Of a stretch of DNA of 64,000 nucleotides, positions 1 through 10,004 are shown in pieces. The stretch is from NCBI GenBank assembly GCA_017447625.1, contig JAFSNB010000031.1, forward strand, positions 1 to 64,000. The letters are read 5' to 3'. The position numbers were made by a program, and so were the translations under genes. Each line of letters starts with the position of its first letter. Position 1 is the first letter of the stretch. The notes below the pieces were generated by a model, which saw only the letters and a program-made list of their open reading frames with translations, ran no database searches and was not told where the DNA came from. The DNA is from Bacteroidaceae bacterium (GTDB lineage Bacteria > Bacteroidota > Bacteroidia > Bacteroidales > Bacteroidaceae).

Positions 1-1230
1 AAAGATGTCGTTAATAGAGCGAACGAAATCTTTACCCTTGGCTTTCTCTATGGAAAAGTTCTTTAATGTAGATAACTCTGGAGGATTACCGTTTTCGTCT
101 CTAAAAATTTTGACGGCAGTATTCCACACACCACGCTCCATCTGTTTTGAAACATCTATATCTCCATTTTTCAGAATGCCTACATAAAGGACTCTAAGGA
201 AATAACTCAATGTGTTCCAATCGCCATTCCAAATAAGATGTTCGGCTTGTCTGTCGCCATAACCAAAGAAAGAAGTAAAGCCTTGACCTGATTGGCAATA
301 ATGGTTTAGTCTTTGGTAAACTCTATCCAGTTCTGCCTCAAACAACCCAGAAGGGAGTTTCAATGTCGGTACATTTCTTCTTGATTCGTACCGCTTTCTA
401 TAATCTTCGTATATTTCCTTATCGTAACAAAGAATTTCGTCAAGTATTGCCTTTTCACGGATAGTGTAGTCGTTTTGGTTATCCCAATAATCAAAAACAA
501 CTTCAAGAAAGCAATCCTCTAGTTTGTCAAAATCCCTGTTGAAAGCGTTCAAGGCAAGAACGACATCATCACTTTCGTGTTTGTTGACCTTTTCCCAAAA
601 ATCAATCCAGCATAACAATGGGTCGTGATTTGTCAATGATTCAGAATAAGAACGATAGGAAATGACCTTCTCGTCGTAAAAATCAAACACATCTGCTGCT
701 GTTTCTTCATCTTCCGTTGAAAACAATAGGGTTTGCAACTGTTCTGACTGTTCCAATTCAGCAAGGTAGCCACATAGTTTTGTCAGGTTTTTGATGTCTT
801 TGCATTTGTCCCTAAAGACCTCAATAGCCTTGTCCTTCTGCACCTCCTTAATATAATATAAGATGTCATCAAACGTGGCAGCATCACACTCCAATTCCTC
901 AACTACTTTTCTTGTTACGTAACTTGGAAGCATACATAGAACGTCGTAGAACTCCTCAAAAGTCAGACGTGGGTATTTGTCATATATCTCTGGATGCTTA
1001 ATAAACCCACTAATATCAAATGCCGCTTGTTTACGGGAAATGAAACTAATTCCTTTCACAAAAGGCAAAAAGTAAAACACGTATAGCCCCATGAAGTTCT
1101 TTGTCTCATCCAAAGAACGAGGGTCTTGGGAAATTTCACGACCCCATTCAATTACTTCATCGGCCACCTTTACAGAAGCAGACAGCCCATTATAGTATTC
1201 TTTTGTGTCTTTTTGAAATAGAATATTCAT
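1..1230 (-). CDS. Partial hypothetical protein of integrated element (C-terminus outside window)
   Basis: An open frame of 410 codons runs from an ATG at 1230 to the window edge without a stop, so the C-terminus is missing. It starts 36 bp after the stop of the tyrosine recombinase and on the same strand, so the two are probably cotranscribed. The protein is acidic, predicted soluble, and shows no signal peptide or membrane segment. Near residues 320-360 it has a segment containing LIWNG and YFLRVLYVG. This faintly recalls the C-terminal helical region of RteC-like proteins, which regulate Bacteroides conjugative elements, but the match is by eye and weak. Base composition is clearly more AT-rich than the housekeeping genes to the right, which fits recent acquisition. 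I do not assign a function. Confidence 0.75.
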   Translation of the reverse strand, partial: MNILFQKDTKEYYNGLSASVKVADEVIEWGREISQDPRSLDETKNFMGLYVFYFLPFVKGISFISRKQAAFDISGFIKHPEIYDKYPRLTFEEFYDVLCMLPSYVTRKVVEELECDAATFDDILYYIKEVQKDKAIEVFRDKCKDIKNLTKLCGYLAELEQSEQLQTLLFSTEDEETAADVFDFYDEKVISYRSYSESLTNHDPLLCWIDFWEKVNKHESDDVVLALNAFNRDFDKLEDCFLEVVFDYWDNQNDYTIREKAILDEILCYDKEIYEDYRKRYESRRNVPTLKLPSGLFEAELDRVYQRLNHYCQSGQGFTSFFGYGDRQAEHLIWNGDWNTLSYFLRVLYVGILKNGDIDVSKQMERGVWNTAVKIFRDENGNPPELSTLKNFSIEKAKGKDFVRSINDIF

Positions 1231-1266
1231 GCCTTTGACAAATTATTCTTGGTGTTGCTGTATCGA

Positions 1267-2976
1267 CTATATCTTCTTGGCTTTGTCAATTATGCCACCA
1301 AAGTTGGCTACTAACCGCTCTTTGAAGTCACTGTCATAGTCTGCTTTTGCTATCATTGCAACAGCCGTTAGCAGGACAGCGTGGATTTGCTCGTAGTTGT
1401 CAGCATACATCTTTTTCAACTTTGACTGGTATATCTTATAAGATGGGCTGTTTATCCATTTCAAATCCAAGTTGTTCTCCTTTATGTAGGTCACGGTTTC
1501 AGCACTTATCTGCTCAATGTCAACAAGGGAATCTATTTGGTCACTTATGAACTGAAATATCTTTCCCATGTCCGACTTTAGGGTGTTAGTGTGTGTTGAT
1601 GACGGCTTCTTGTTTACATCAACCTCGCTAATCAACTTGACTATGTTCTCAGGATTGTTAATCTTGGTCAGTTCATAATTGTCAATATCGACATCAGTAC
1701 AGTTGTCGGTATAGCGTTTCACCATATCGACATTATGACCTGCATACCTTGCAATATCCTCATAACTGTATCCTCTCATTTTTAGTAAGCAGTCAAAGGT
1801 GTGTCTGCCAACATGGGTAGTGATGAACTGATATAGAGGTTTCTCTATTTCAGTTGGCTTGCCTGTGGAATCTCCTACTTCATGTCTTGTCTTCTTCCAC
1901 GGTCTGGTAAGCCCTGCTTGGTGGGCAATCTCTTTTATTCGCTTGTTTAGTTGAACGTCAGAAACAGAAGGTACTTTGTAGTTATATTTGTCAATGAGAA
2001 TCTTTCTGGCTATATCAAACAACAGACGTACCCTAACCCTTGTACTCTCTTTCTTTGTAACGAGGTCAAGTATCAACAGACCATTCTCTCCTTCTTGAAC
2101 GTTTCCTGCAAGTTCCTTTATATCGGAAATACGCTGTCCTGTGGTACATTCAAGTAGGAACACGTCTTTAACAATGGCATCTGTTTTGTCTTTGCATTCG
2201 TAACGAAACAACTGCATGACCTCGCTATTATATAAAAAAGGTATGTTTACGTCGGACTTGTCGACAAGTTTTTTTACTGTCACGTCCATATATGTGGACT
2301 TCGAGATAAAATCCTTCTCCACAGCCCCTTTCAACAATGTATATATGGTGCTGACAGTTTTGTTGATACTCTCTGGCTTGGCATTTTTCCCGTCTTTGTT
2401 CTTCATGCTTTCAGAAAGCCATGCCTGGAACTCCCGAAAGAATTTTGAGGTTGCTACTGTTGCAAAGGTAATGGAGTCTTTGTCACCCCTTGCCTCTAAA
2501 AATCTTTCAAGCCATTTTACTTGCACCAAATAATTGTCTCTGGTGCTGTCATTCCTTTCCCAACACCAGTTCGTGAAATGTTGGATTACGGACAATTCAG
2601 CCTTTTTACTTCTACCCATATACAGATAGTTTTTTAGTATTTCAATGTTGCCAATATGCTCTGGCGTGGTGCAAAGATACTGCAATAATTCCGAAAAACG
2701 CTCAATCAGGACATCCAACCGTCTATTAACTATCAAATTATTGCTATTATCTAAGGTTGAGAGACGATTTCCGACATAAGCAACGCCCATTTTCCTGTTC
2801 CAGTGGTTGGGTAGCACCTTAACCCCTGTCGGAATCTTATATTGCTTACCCCCCATACGTACAACCATAAAAATAGGGGTTGGCTTGTTGCTCTTTGGTG
2901 TGCGCAGGTTAAAATGGAACTTAACCGCTTCTACCACAAAAACTTGTTCTTCAAACTTGTTCTTAATTTCGTCCAT
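1267..2976 (-). CDS. Tyrosine recombinase / integrase
   Basis: A 569-residue site-specific recombinase expected to integrate and excise the element on its left. The order is typical of Bacteroidetes integrases: an N-terminal arm-binding region (about 15-110), a SAM-like core-binding domain (about 125-235), and a catalytic domain (about 245-425). The catalytic set is visible: Arg282 in TTGQRISD, a Lys near 308, His388 and Arg391 in HVGRH, His414 in AGHN, and the nucleophile Tyr422 in VKRYT. About 145 residues follow the tyrosine, longer than the usual short tail and without a recognised domain. The gene is AT-rich relative to its right-hand neighbours. The partial gene at 1-1230 follows it directly. 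Attachment sites were not identified. Confidence 0.93.
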   Translation of the reverse strand: MDEIKNKFEEQVFVVEAVKFHFNLRTPKSNKPTPIFMVVRMGGKQYKIPTGVKVLPNHWNRKMGVAYVGNRLSTLDNSNNLIVNRRLDVLIERFSELLQYLCTTPEHIGNIEILKNYLYMGRSKKAELSVIQHFTNWCWERNDSTRDNYLVQVKWLERFLEARGDKDSITFATVATSKFFREFQAWLSESMKNKDGKNAKPESINKTVSTIYTLLKGAVEKDFISKSTYMDVTVKKLVDKSDVNIPFLYNSEVMQLFRYECKDKTDAIVKDVFLLECTTGQRISDIKELAGNVQEGENGLLILDLVTKKESTRVRVRLLFDIARKILIDKYNYKVPSVSDVQLNKRIKEIAHQAGLTRPWKKTRHEVGDSTGKPTEIEKPLYQFITTHVGRHTFDCLLKMRGYSYEDIARYAGHNVDMVKRYTDNCTDVDIDNYELTKINNPENIVKLISEVDVNKKPSSTHTNTLKSDMGKIFQFISDQIDSLVDIEQISAETVTYIKENNLDLKWINSPSYKIYQSKLKKMYADNYEQIHAVLLTAVAMIAKADYDSDFKERLVANFGGIIDKAKKI

Positions 2977-3164
2977 TTTGCAGTTCCTTAATGTTTCTAA
3001 CTCTCTGATTTTCAGTATTAGTCAGAAACTTCTTGAACCTACTTATAAACTTCGCAACTTCCGAATCTTGCCAAGAAACAAAGCAACAGGGGGATGTCTT
3101 ATGTGTATGTAATATACAACTGGCATTACGCCTTTATGGCTCATGTTGGTGTCTATATACATAC

Positions 3165-3265
3165 AGCGTGGGCTTCTGCATTGTTGCTTGTCTCTGGAAA
3201 GTAAGGCAATGCGAAGGCCACAGACCGCGGGACAACTAACAGAAATTAGACTCCCACGCTTTTTT
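3165..3265 (+). ncRNA. Structured small RNA candidate, 6S-like architecture
   Basis: An 8-bp closing stem (3165-3172 with 3253-3260) ends in a run of T, so the fold itself could act as the terminator on the plus strand. Inside it, CTTCTGCATTG (3173-3183) pairs with GCAATGCGAAG further on, with one bulge. The 3' side of the large internal bubble holds a small hairpin (CTAA, loop CAGAAA, TTAG). A closing stem, a central bubble with a 3' hairpin, and a distal stem is the layout of 6S RNA, which binds RNA polymerase. Length is about 100 nt, shorter than proteobacterial 6S. The assignment is from shape only; an element-associated or cis-acting RNA is possible. Confidence 0.42.
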
Positions 3266-3648
3266 GTATATGAGAAACTAAGAAATTATAAAACAGCTGA
3301 ATCTTGGGAGTAGTATAGTCTTTTGCGGCTCGACAGATTATAGCGCCCCCCTCGTGCTAATTTGTCTCAACTATTGAGAGTTTTTCATCTGTGTCTTTAT
3401 AAGTCTCATAGAACTGCTTCATTCAACAAAGGTTCTAGAATCCATGTGGCCAGCCAATAATATCCAAACCTGTTGATTTCCATTACTATTTTTTTGTCAT
3501 TATAACGGTATAATGCCGTTAAGCTATTTTCGTAATATCGTTACAACGATATTTCGTCAATCACTTGAACCCATAAATCCGCCACAAAGTTACAGCTTTA
3601 ATCCGAAAACTAAAGGGTTTGACGAGAATTTGCAAGAGGAAAGAGGCA

Positions 3649-3676
3649 ATGAACGATGGACGATGGACTATGGATG
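3649..3676. repeat. Heptanucleotide tandem repeat, 4 units
   Basis: Four 7-nt units in a row: ATGAACG, ATGGACG, ATGGACT, ATGGATG. This is one member of a family of short-period intergenic repeats seen across the window. Confidence 0.75.
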
Positions 3677-3783
3677 CCTAAATAAATGTTAAATTGTTAC
3701 TTTTTTGTGCCAACATTGTTGGAACGCTGTCCATACGAGTTTGATGATTATTGACGACCTTTGCACCAGTCCCAAGAGGGAGC

Positions 3784-3860
3784 ATTAAAGATTAAAAGGT
3801 TAAAAGGTTAAAACATTAAAAGATTAAAAGGTTATAACGTTAAAGATTAGAAGATTAAAG
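3784..3860. repeat. Degenerate octanucleotide tandem repeat
   Basis: About nine units of ATTAAAAG or GTTAAAAG, mostly 8 nt with a few 7-nt units, ending just before the start of the ATPase pseudogene. No coding potential. Confidence 0.8.
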
Positions 3861-3877
3861 CATAAAAGTTATTCTTT

Positions 3878-4310
3878 ATGGAAGATAAGAATTTTTACTT
3901 AGTACAACATTCTATGCCACATGACAAGAGGCGGCTTGAAAGGCTGAGTATCAGGCGTGACACAAAACTGCCACCAACGAATTTCCTGTTCCGGATCTTT
4001 GGAAAACCACACTTTCCACGCGGCAATCTGGTAGCTGTCATGGGCAAGGATAGAAGCGGTAAAACGCTATTTAACTTCATGCTTATAGCCTATTGTTTTC
4101 TTTATGAGGTACTGTTCAAGGCGGCTGTGCAACGGTTTCGCCCGGCATTACTCTTGCCCGATAGTATACTGGATCGGGTTCTACTGCGACATGCAAGCCA
4201 GGGTGCTGTCACTGCTCAACTGCGGCACAGATTTGGAACATCGTGTTCCAGGATATGCGGGATCTTTTCGACCCGCTCGCCGCCGTCTTAGGCGACAGCC
4301 CCTCCTCTTA
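3878..4310 (+). pseudogene. Decayed AAA-type ATPase (RepA/DnaB-like N-terminus)
   Basis: The first 70 or so codons read as a normal N-terminus with FGKPHFPRGNLVAVMGK followed by a Walker A (MGKDRSGKT). This is typical of the P-loop ATPases that lie beside integrases in Bacteroides and Prevotella elements. After about codon 75 the frame loses family resemblance, and more protein-like stretches appear in other frames (FYCDMQARVLSLL from about 4179; FQDMRDLFDPLAAVLGD from about 4240). The whole family is normally several hundred residues, but only about 140 codons remain open here. I read it as a remnant with frameshifts and probably a deletion. Its identity past the Walker A is uncertain. Confidence 0.6.
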
Positions 4311-4342
4311 GGCCCCTATATAGGGGGCCTTAGAGGGGGGCT
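4297..4342. repeat. GC-rich imperfect palindrome
   Basis: Two arms of about 22 nt, left starting AGCCCCTCC and right ending GAGGGGGGCT, meet at a TATA centre. It resembles the elements at 10362-10389 and 24929-24957 and the one inside clpB. Confidence 0.7.
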
Positions 4343-4419
4343 TAGCCTCCATATTCGTAAAGCAATTAGGGGAAATTGATTGGGTTCAAGAAGTCCATGG
4401 GGTTTTGCCCCAAACCCCA

Positions 4420-4441
4420 AAGGGTTTTAGCGAAAACCCTT
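4420..4441. repeat. Perfect 9-bp hairpin
   Basis: AAGGGTTTT and AAAACCCTT flank a 4-nt AGCG loop. It sits after a stretch rich in GGGG and CCCC, about 90 bp beyond the end of comEC, and could contribute to termination, although no T-run follows. Confidence 0.55.
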
Positions 4442-4529
4442 CGGAGAATAGGACGAAAGCTAATTAAGTTCTAACTCTCCAGGAAGTGACAATCTTCTAC
4501 AGTTGCGGTCAGGAAGTGGCTGTCAGATA

Positions 4530-5987
4530 TCACATCACCCACATCTGGACATCCACAATAAGGCGGATGATATAGCAGATGGCGGAGAGGAGGAAAGAGG
4601 GTGCGTGACATAATGAGCAGAGGAGGAGCAGGAGACAGGCATAGATGAGGACGGTGGTGAGGGGCACGTAGATGAGGTTGAGAACGATGCCCCAGGGGGT
4701 GAGGCGGTGGAAGTAATAATATACGAGGGGCGAAGTAAAGAGCCACGAACTGGCTGAAACCATCAGGCCCGAGGCTGCCCACCACAGATGATGTCGATGC
4801 AACCAGATATAGGCGGCGTAACTATGGTATTTCATCAAATCTACAAGAGGTGAATAGAGCATTCCGATGCCGAGGACTGCGAGGAAAGAGAGCTGTGCGC
4901 CCACATCAAAGAGATATGTAGGACGGAGAAGAAGCATTATGAAGGCCGCAAGAAAAAGGCTGTTGAGCAGTTGCACCTCACGGCGGAGCAGAAAGGTTAG
5001 CAGGATGAAGGTAGACATAAGTGCGGCTCGTACCAGCGATGCAGGCAGTCCAGCAACGAAGGCGTAAGCCCACACGAAGAGAATCAACAGCGGCACCGTG
5101 AGGAAACGCCAGCGGGAGAATCTCAGCAGCCTGCGCCCGAGGAGCCACGAGAAGAATCCGATTATAATGCCGAGATGCAAGCCGGAGAGAGCCAGAAGAT
5201 GTGCGGCTCCGGCTTCGTTGTAAGCAGCGCGAGTCTCCTGTGACACCCGCGAACGGTCACCAAGGGTGAGGGCGGAGGCCAATGACGCATATTCTTGTCC
5301 GAGCCCGCTCTCGTTATAAGCCCTGACTAACCGCTGCTGCAAACGGCGGGCTGAAAGAGATGGTGAGTGCCCCTTCTCCCCTCCCCTACTGGCCAAGTTG
5401 GTGGTGGGTCTGAAGTATGCAGTTCCGGAATAGCCCTGAACATAAAGCCAGAGGGCATAGTCGAATGAGGAGCCGCGATGACGTTTCGGCCAACCTACCC
5501 AAGCTTCTCCGCTGATTGTTGTGCCAAGCGGAACGGAGTCGGGCAAGTAGGCACGCAGCTTAAAACTGCGATGAGCACCAGGAGCACCTGAGATAGCAGA
5601 AGTCTCGATGTCACAGCGCATCCATTTGCCCTTAGCCTCTGGAACAGAGACCACTACCCCACTGACCATCTGCCGTTTGCCTGGCCACTCGACATGATGA
5701 CGGAGATAATAACGGGCATAGACGCTCGCGCCGAAAATGAAGAAGAACGTGACGGCCAACACCAGCATACCGGTGTCGGCTCCAGTCACGTCGCCTCGTT
5801 TCTCACGCTGGTAAGAATAGACTGCGAAAGCCGCTATTGCCACCAAAGCAAACCACGACACGCTGAGGAACGACTCGGCAAATCTGGCTCCATAGGATAC
5901 ATAAAACAACTGATGGCCTGCCCAAATGCCGGCCATCAGAGATGGGAAGAGTACTGTGGAAGCGGAAAAGGACAAAGAAGAAGGCAT
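4530..5987 (-). CDS. comEC: ComEC/Rec2-family membrane protein
   Basis: A 485-residue polytopic membrane protein of the DNA-uptake channel family. Two hydrophobic segments open the protein (about 10-60). A soluble domain follows (about 105-200, DUF4131-like), then the competence domain with its signature LSGLHLG at 267-273 and several membrane helices to the end. There is no C-terminal metallo-beta-lactamase domain. The C-terminus ends abruptly in the last helix region, and a frame shifted by one base continues with plausible residues, so a small 3' lesion is possible. The gene starts 18 bp after the stop of rpe. It may support DNA import, but natural competence cannot be inferred from this gene alone. 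Confidence 0.88.
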   Translation of the reverse strand: MPSSLSFSASTVLFPSLMAGIWAGHQLFYVSYGARFAESFLSVSWFALVAIAAFAVYSYQREKRGDVTGADTGMLVLAVTFFFIFGASVYARYYLRHHVEWPGKRQMVSGVVVSVPEAKGKWMRCDIETSAISGAPGAHRSFKLRAYLPDSVPLGTTISGEAWVGWPKRHRGSSFDYALWLYVQGYSGTAYFRPTTNLASRGGEKGHSPSLSARRLQQRLVRAYNESGLGQEYASLASALTLGDRSRVSQETRAAYNEAGAAHLLALSGLHLGIIIGFFSWLLGRRLLRFSRWRFLTVPLLILFVWAYAFVAGLPASLVRAALMSTFILLTFLLRREVQLLNSLFLAAFIMLLLRPTYLFDVGAQLSFLAVLGIGMLYSPLVDLMKYHSYAAYIWLHRHHLWWAASGLMVSASSWLFTSPLVYYYFHRLTPWGIVLNLIYVPLTTVLIYACLLLLLCSLCHAPSFLLSAICYIIRLIVDVQMWVM

Positions 5988-6005
5988 CTCTCTCCCCTTC
6001 CTGGT

Positions 6006-6659
6006 TTAAGCTGTGAGTGCTTTCAATGCAGCCACCTCGGCGACAGGATCCGGAGCACCAAATACGGCGGAACCCGTCACGAACACATCGACACCGGCCT
6101 CATGCAAAAGCGGGGCGGTCTGGCGGTTCACGCCTCCATCGACCTCAATCAACGCATGACTGCCTGAAGACTCTATAAGCTGACGGAGACGGCGGGCCTT
6201 GTCCAAACTGTGAGTGATGAATTTCTGTCCACCGAAGCCGGGATTCACCGTCATAAGCATCACCACATCTATGTCCTGAATGATGTCCGTGAGGGACTCA
6301 ACGGGTGTGGAAGGACAGAGGCTGACGGCCGCTTTCATGCCTGCCTCGTGGATGGCATATACCGTGCGGTGAAGATGTACGCAAGCCTCCTGATGCACGT
6401 TCATAACAGCGGCTCCGAGGTCGCGCACCTGTGAGATGAACTTCTCCGGCTGCACAATCATAAGATGTACATCCAACGGCTTCTGCGTCAGTTTGGCTAC
6501 TGACTCCATGACGGGGAAACCGAAAGAGATGTTAGGGACGAACACGCCGTCCATAACATCCAGATGGAGCCAATCGGCCTCAGAGCGGTTGAACCACTCC
6601 ATCTCACGCTCCAGATTTCCGAAATCTGCTGCGAGCAGCGAAGGTGCAATCAGATTCAT
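6006..6659 (-). CDS. rpe: Ribulose-phosphate 3-epimerase
   Basis: A 217-residue TIM-barrel enzyme that interconverts ribulose 5-phosphate and xylulose 5-phosphate in the pentose phosphate pathway. The N-terminus IAPSLLAADFGNL, then HLDVMDGVFVPNISFG (metal-binding His and Asp) and VHLMI, the VNPGFGGQ loop, and VDGGV near the C-terminus are all family hallmarks in the right order. Length is normal. It lies directly upstream of comEC, 18 bp apart, and about 230 bp downstream of trpS on the same strand. Confidence 0.97.
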   Translation of the reverse strand: MNLIAPSLLAADFGNLEREMEWFNRSEADWLHLDVMDGVFVPNISFGFPVMESVAKLTQKPLDVHLMIVQPEKFISQVRDLGAAVMNVHQEACVHLHRTVYAIHEAGMKAAVSLCPSTPVESLTDIIQDIDVVMLMTVNPGFGGQKFITHSLDKARRLRQLIESSGSHALIEVDGGVNRQTAPLLHEAGVDVFVTGSAVFGAPDPVAEVAALKALTA

Positions 6660-6887
6660 GCGGGACGAAAGGCGCGGGCAAAGGCACGCACATTTTCAAG
6701 GGTTTTGGGACGAGGTTTGCTGGTTGTCAGATTACAGATGTCCAGCTCTACCGTAATGAGTAAGGATTGTTCCATAGGCATTTTCAATTATGAATATGCA
6801 ATTTTGCTTCTTTATAATAAGTGACTGACACCTATAGAACGAACGCACACATGAGTTTATTGTGTGCAATCCCCGAATTTTTTACGA

Positions 6888-7973
<1,086 letters not shown>

Positions 7974-7991
7974 TTATTGATTTTATATTAA

Positions 7992-8026
7992 TTATGAATT
8001 ATGCATTGTGCATTATGAATTATAAA
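7992..8026. repeat. Heptanucleotide tandem repeat, 5 units
   Basis: Units TTATGAA, TTATGCA, TTGTGCA, TTATGAA and TTATAAA follow one another in the short mutL-trpS gap. Confidence 0.8.
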
Positions 8027-8034
8027 CTAAGCAT

Positions 8035-9909
8035 TCATTTAAACATTTTATCTATGGAGTCCTGCGGGAGGATAGCGATAATGGGCTGTCCGTTGGGGGT
8101 CAGGTTGGGATTTGTTGTGGCGAATAGCTGATTGACAAGGTCTTGCATCTCAGCGGCGGAAAGGACCTGACCAGCCGGAATTGCTGCAGAACGGGCCATG
8201 ACGAGAGCGAGACGCGATATCAGTTGGTCGGACGGGGTGCCTCCGCGATCCATAGCTTCAGCTATTATGTCTGCGATGAGCCGCTGCGGGTCAACTCCTT
8301 CCACGCCCGACGGGATTCCCGATATATTCCATGAGCCACCGCCAAGCGAGGTTATGTCAAAGCCCAGACGGACAAGCAGGTCGGATATAGACTCGAGGGT
8401 CGCAGACTCGGTTGGGGTGAGGGTGAGAATATCGGGGAAGAGGAGACGCTGGGAAGGCAGGGGCGACTGAGCCAGCTGGGAGACATAGCGGTCATGAAGC
8501 ACGCGGATGTGGGCTCGGTGCTGGTCGATAATCATCAGCCCGGAGTGGGCCGCTGTCATTATGTACTGCCCCTTGAACTGATAATGCTCGGTGCTGGTCT
8601 CCTCTTTGGGGAAGAGTGCGCCCTGGTCGCCATCAGAAGGAAGGGAAGAGGTTTTCCCCGCGGATTTTCCGAAGGGAATCCCGACGGGAAAACCGTCGGG
8701 CACAGTGCCCGAAGGGGGAACCGAGGGAGAACCAGGAACAGCGCCCGAAAGGTCGCCGAGAGGATCCCTATCGGTGACGGAGTGGCCTTCGGCCTCTGTT
8801 TCGAAGGGGTTGAAGGCGGTGTTTATATGTATGCGGGGAGTCTGCAGAGCCTTATTATAAGTGGGGTTGAAGACGGGTATATCGGGACGGCCCTCGGTGT
8901 CGAAGTCTATAGTGGGAACGGCATTGAAGCGGCCTAAGGCCTCGCGTACGGCTGCCGTTATTATCTGCCAGATAGCCTGCTCGTTCTCAAACTTTATCTC
9001 GGTTTTCGTGGGATGGATATTCACGTCTATCTCTTCCGGATTAACGGTGAGATAAAGGAAATAAGGCACCTGTTGGTCCGAGGGGATAAGTGAGTTGAAG
9101 GCCTCCTGCACCGCCTTATGGAAATAGGGATGCCGCATGTACCGATTGTTGACGAAGAAGAACTGCTGAGCGCCGCGTTTACGCGATGACTCGGGCTTGC
9201 CGACAAAACCAGAGAGACTGACTATAGGTGTCTCCACGGATACGTCGAGGAGCATACTGGCCAGTCGCTGCCCGAAGACATTGGCTATGCGCTGCTTCGG
9301 GTTCGTTATATTAAGGGACATCAGCGACGTGCCATTGGACGTAAGCGAAAAAGCTATATCCGGATGAACTAACACGATACGCTCCACCTCTGCTATGAGG
9401 TTATTCAGCTCGGTCTGATTGGTTTTCAAAAACTTACGGCGAGCCGGCGTGTTGAAGAAGAGATTACGGATAACGAAATTGGCACCCACGGCGCAGGCTG
9501 TCGGTTCCTGACTGAGGACTTTGGACCCCTCGATCATAAGACATGTGCCGAGCTCTTCGTCTGCCATGCGGGTGGTCAACTGGACCTGACTCACGGCGGC
9601 AATACTGGGTAACGCCTCTCCACGAAAGCCCATAGTGGTGAGGGCGAAGAGGTCTGAAGCCTGACGGATCTTGCTCGTGGCATGACGTTCAAACGCCAGA
9701 CGCGCGTCGGTCTCACTCATCCCACGGCCGTCATCAACAACCTGGATGGATGTGCGACCGGCATCGACGACGACTATATCTATATGCTGAGCTCCGGCAT
9801 CCACAGCATTCTCTACCAGCTCCTTAATCACGGAAGCCGGCCGCTGAATGACCTCGCCAGCTGCTATCTGGTTGGCCACAGAATCGGGGAGAAGGTGGAT
9901 GATATCCAA
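8035..9909 (-). CDS. mutL: DNA mismatch repair protein MutL
   Basis: A 624-residue mismatch-repair ATPase. The GHKL ATPase motifs are clear: ELVENAVDAGA, DDGRGM, and GFRGEALPSIAAVS in the first 110 residues. The transducer domain follows to about 330. A Pro/Gly/Ser-rich linker (about 375-435) leads to the C-terminal dimerisation domain. In that domain the usual endonuclease motif DQHA-x2-E-x4-E is replaced by DQHRAHIRVLHDRY, which lacks both glutamates. The linker DNA contains GC-rich palindromes (8680-8711). It shares strand and close spacing with the small membrane protein upstream and trpS downstream. Confidence 0.97.
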   Translation of the reverse strand: MDIIHLLPDSVANQIAAGEVIQRPASVIKELVENAVDAGAQHIDIVVVDAGRTSIQVVDDGRGMSETDARLAFERHATSKIRQASDLFALTTMGFRGEALPSIAAVSQVQLTTRMADEELGTCLMIEGSKVLSQEPTACAVGANFVIRNLFFNTPARRKFLKTNQTELNNLIAEVERIVLVHPDIAFSLTSNGTSLMSLNITNPKQRIANVFGQRLASMLLDVSVETPIVSLSGFVGKPESSRKRGAQQFFFVNNRYMRHPYFHKAVQEAFNSLIPSDQQVPYFLYLTVNPEEIDVNIHPTKTEIKFENEQAIWQIITAAVREALGRFNAVPTIDFDTEGRPDIPVFNPTYNKALQTPRIHINTAFNPFETEAEGHSVTDRDPLGDLSGAVPGSPSVPPSGTVPDGFPVGIPFGKSAGKTSSLPSDGDQGALFPKEETSTEHYQFKGQYIMTAAHSGLMIIDQHRAHIRVLHDRYVSQLAQSPLPSQRLLFPDILTLTPTESATLESISDLLVRLGFDITSLGGGSWNISGIPSGVEGVDPQRLIADIIAEAMDRGGTPSDQLISRLALVMARSAAIPAGQVLSAAEMQDLVNQLFATTNPNLTPNGQPIIAILPQDSIDKMFK

Positions 9910-9913
9910 AGTT

Positions 9914-10002
9914 AGTTGAGAGTTGAGAGTTGAGAGTTTAAAGGGTTCAAGAGTTCAATGTTCAATGTTCAATGATCAATGGTCATTGGTCAATGGTCAA
10001 TG
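9914..10002. repeat. Two heptanucleotide tandem repeats back to back
   Basis: Three units of AGTTGAG (9914-9934) are followed by seven units of TTCAATG, ATCAATG or GTCAATG (9954-10002). They fill the whole gap between mutL and the small membrane protein. The second array is the same heptamer family found inside fmt. Confidence 0.85.
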
Positions 10003-10004
10003 GT

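Larger units (their letters stand above)
3266..3877. other. Non-coding region between 6S-like RNA and ATPase pseudogene
   Basis: About 600 bp without a credible gene. It contains short inverted repeats around 3500-3560 (for example TATAACGG with CCGTTA, and AATATCGTT next to AACGATATT), a 7-nt tandem repeat at 3649-3676 and an 8-nt tandem repeat at 3784-3860. The right boundary of the integrated element probably lies in or just left of this stretch, but no duplicated attachment core could be seen because the other end is outside the window. Confidence 0.5.
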
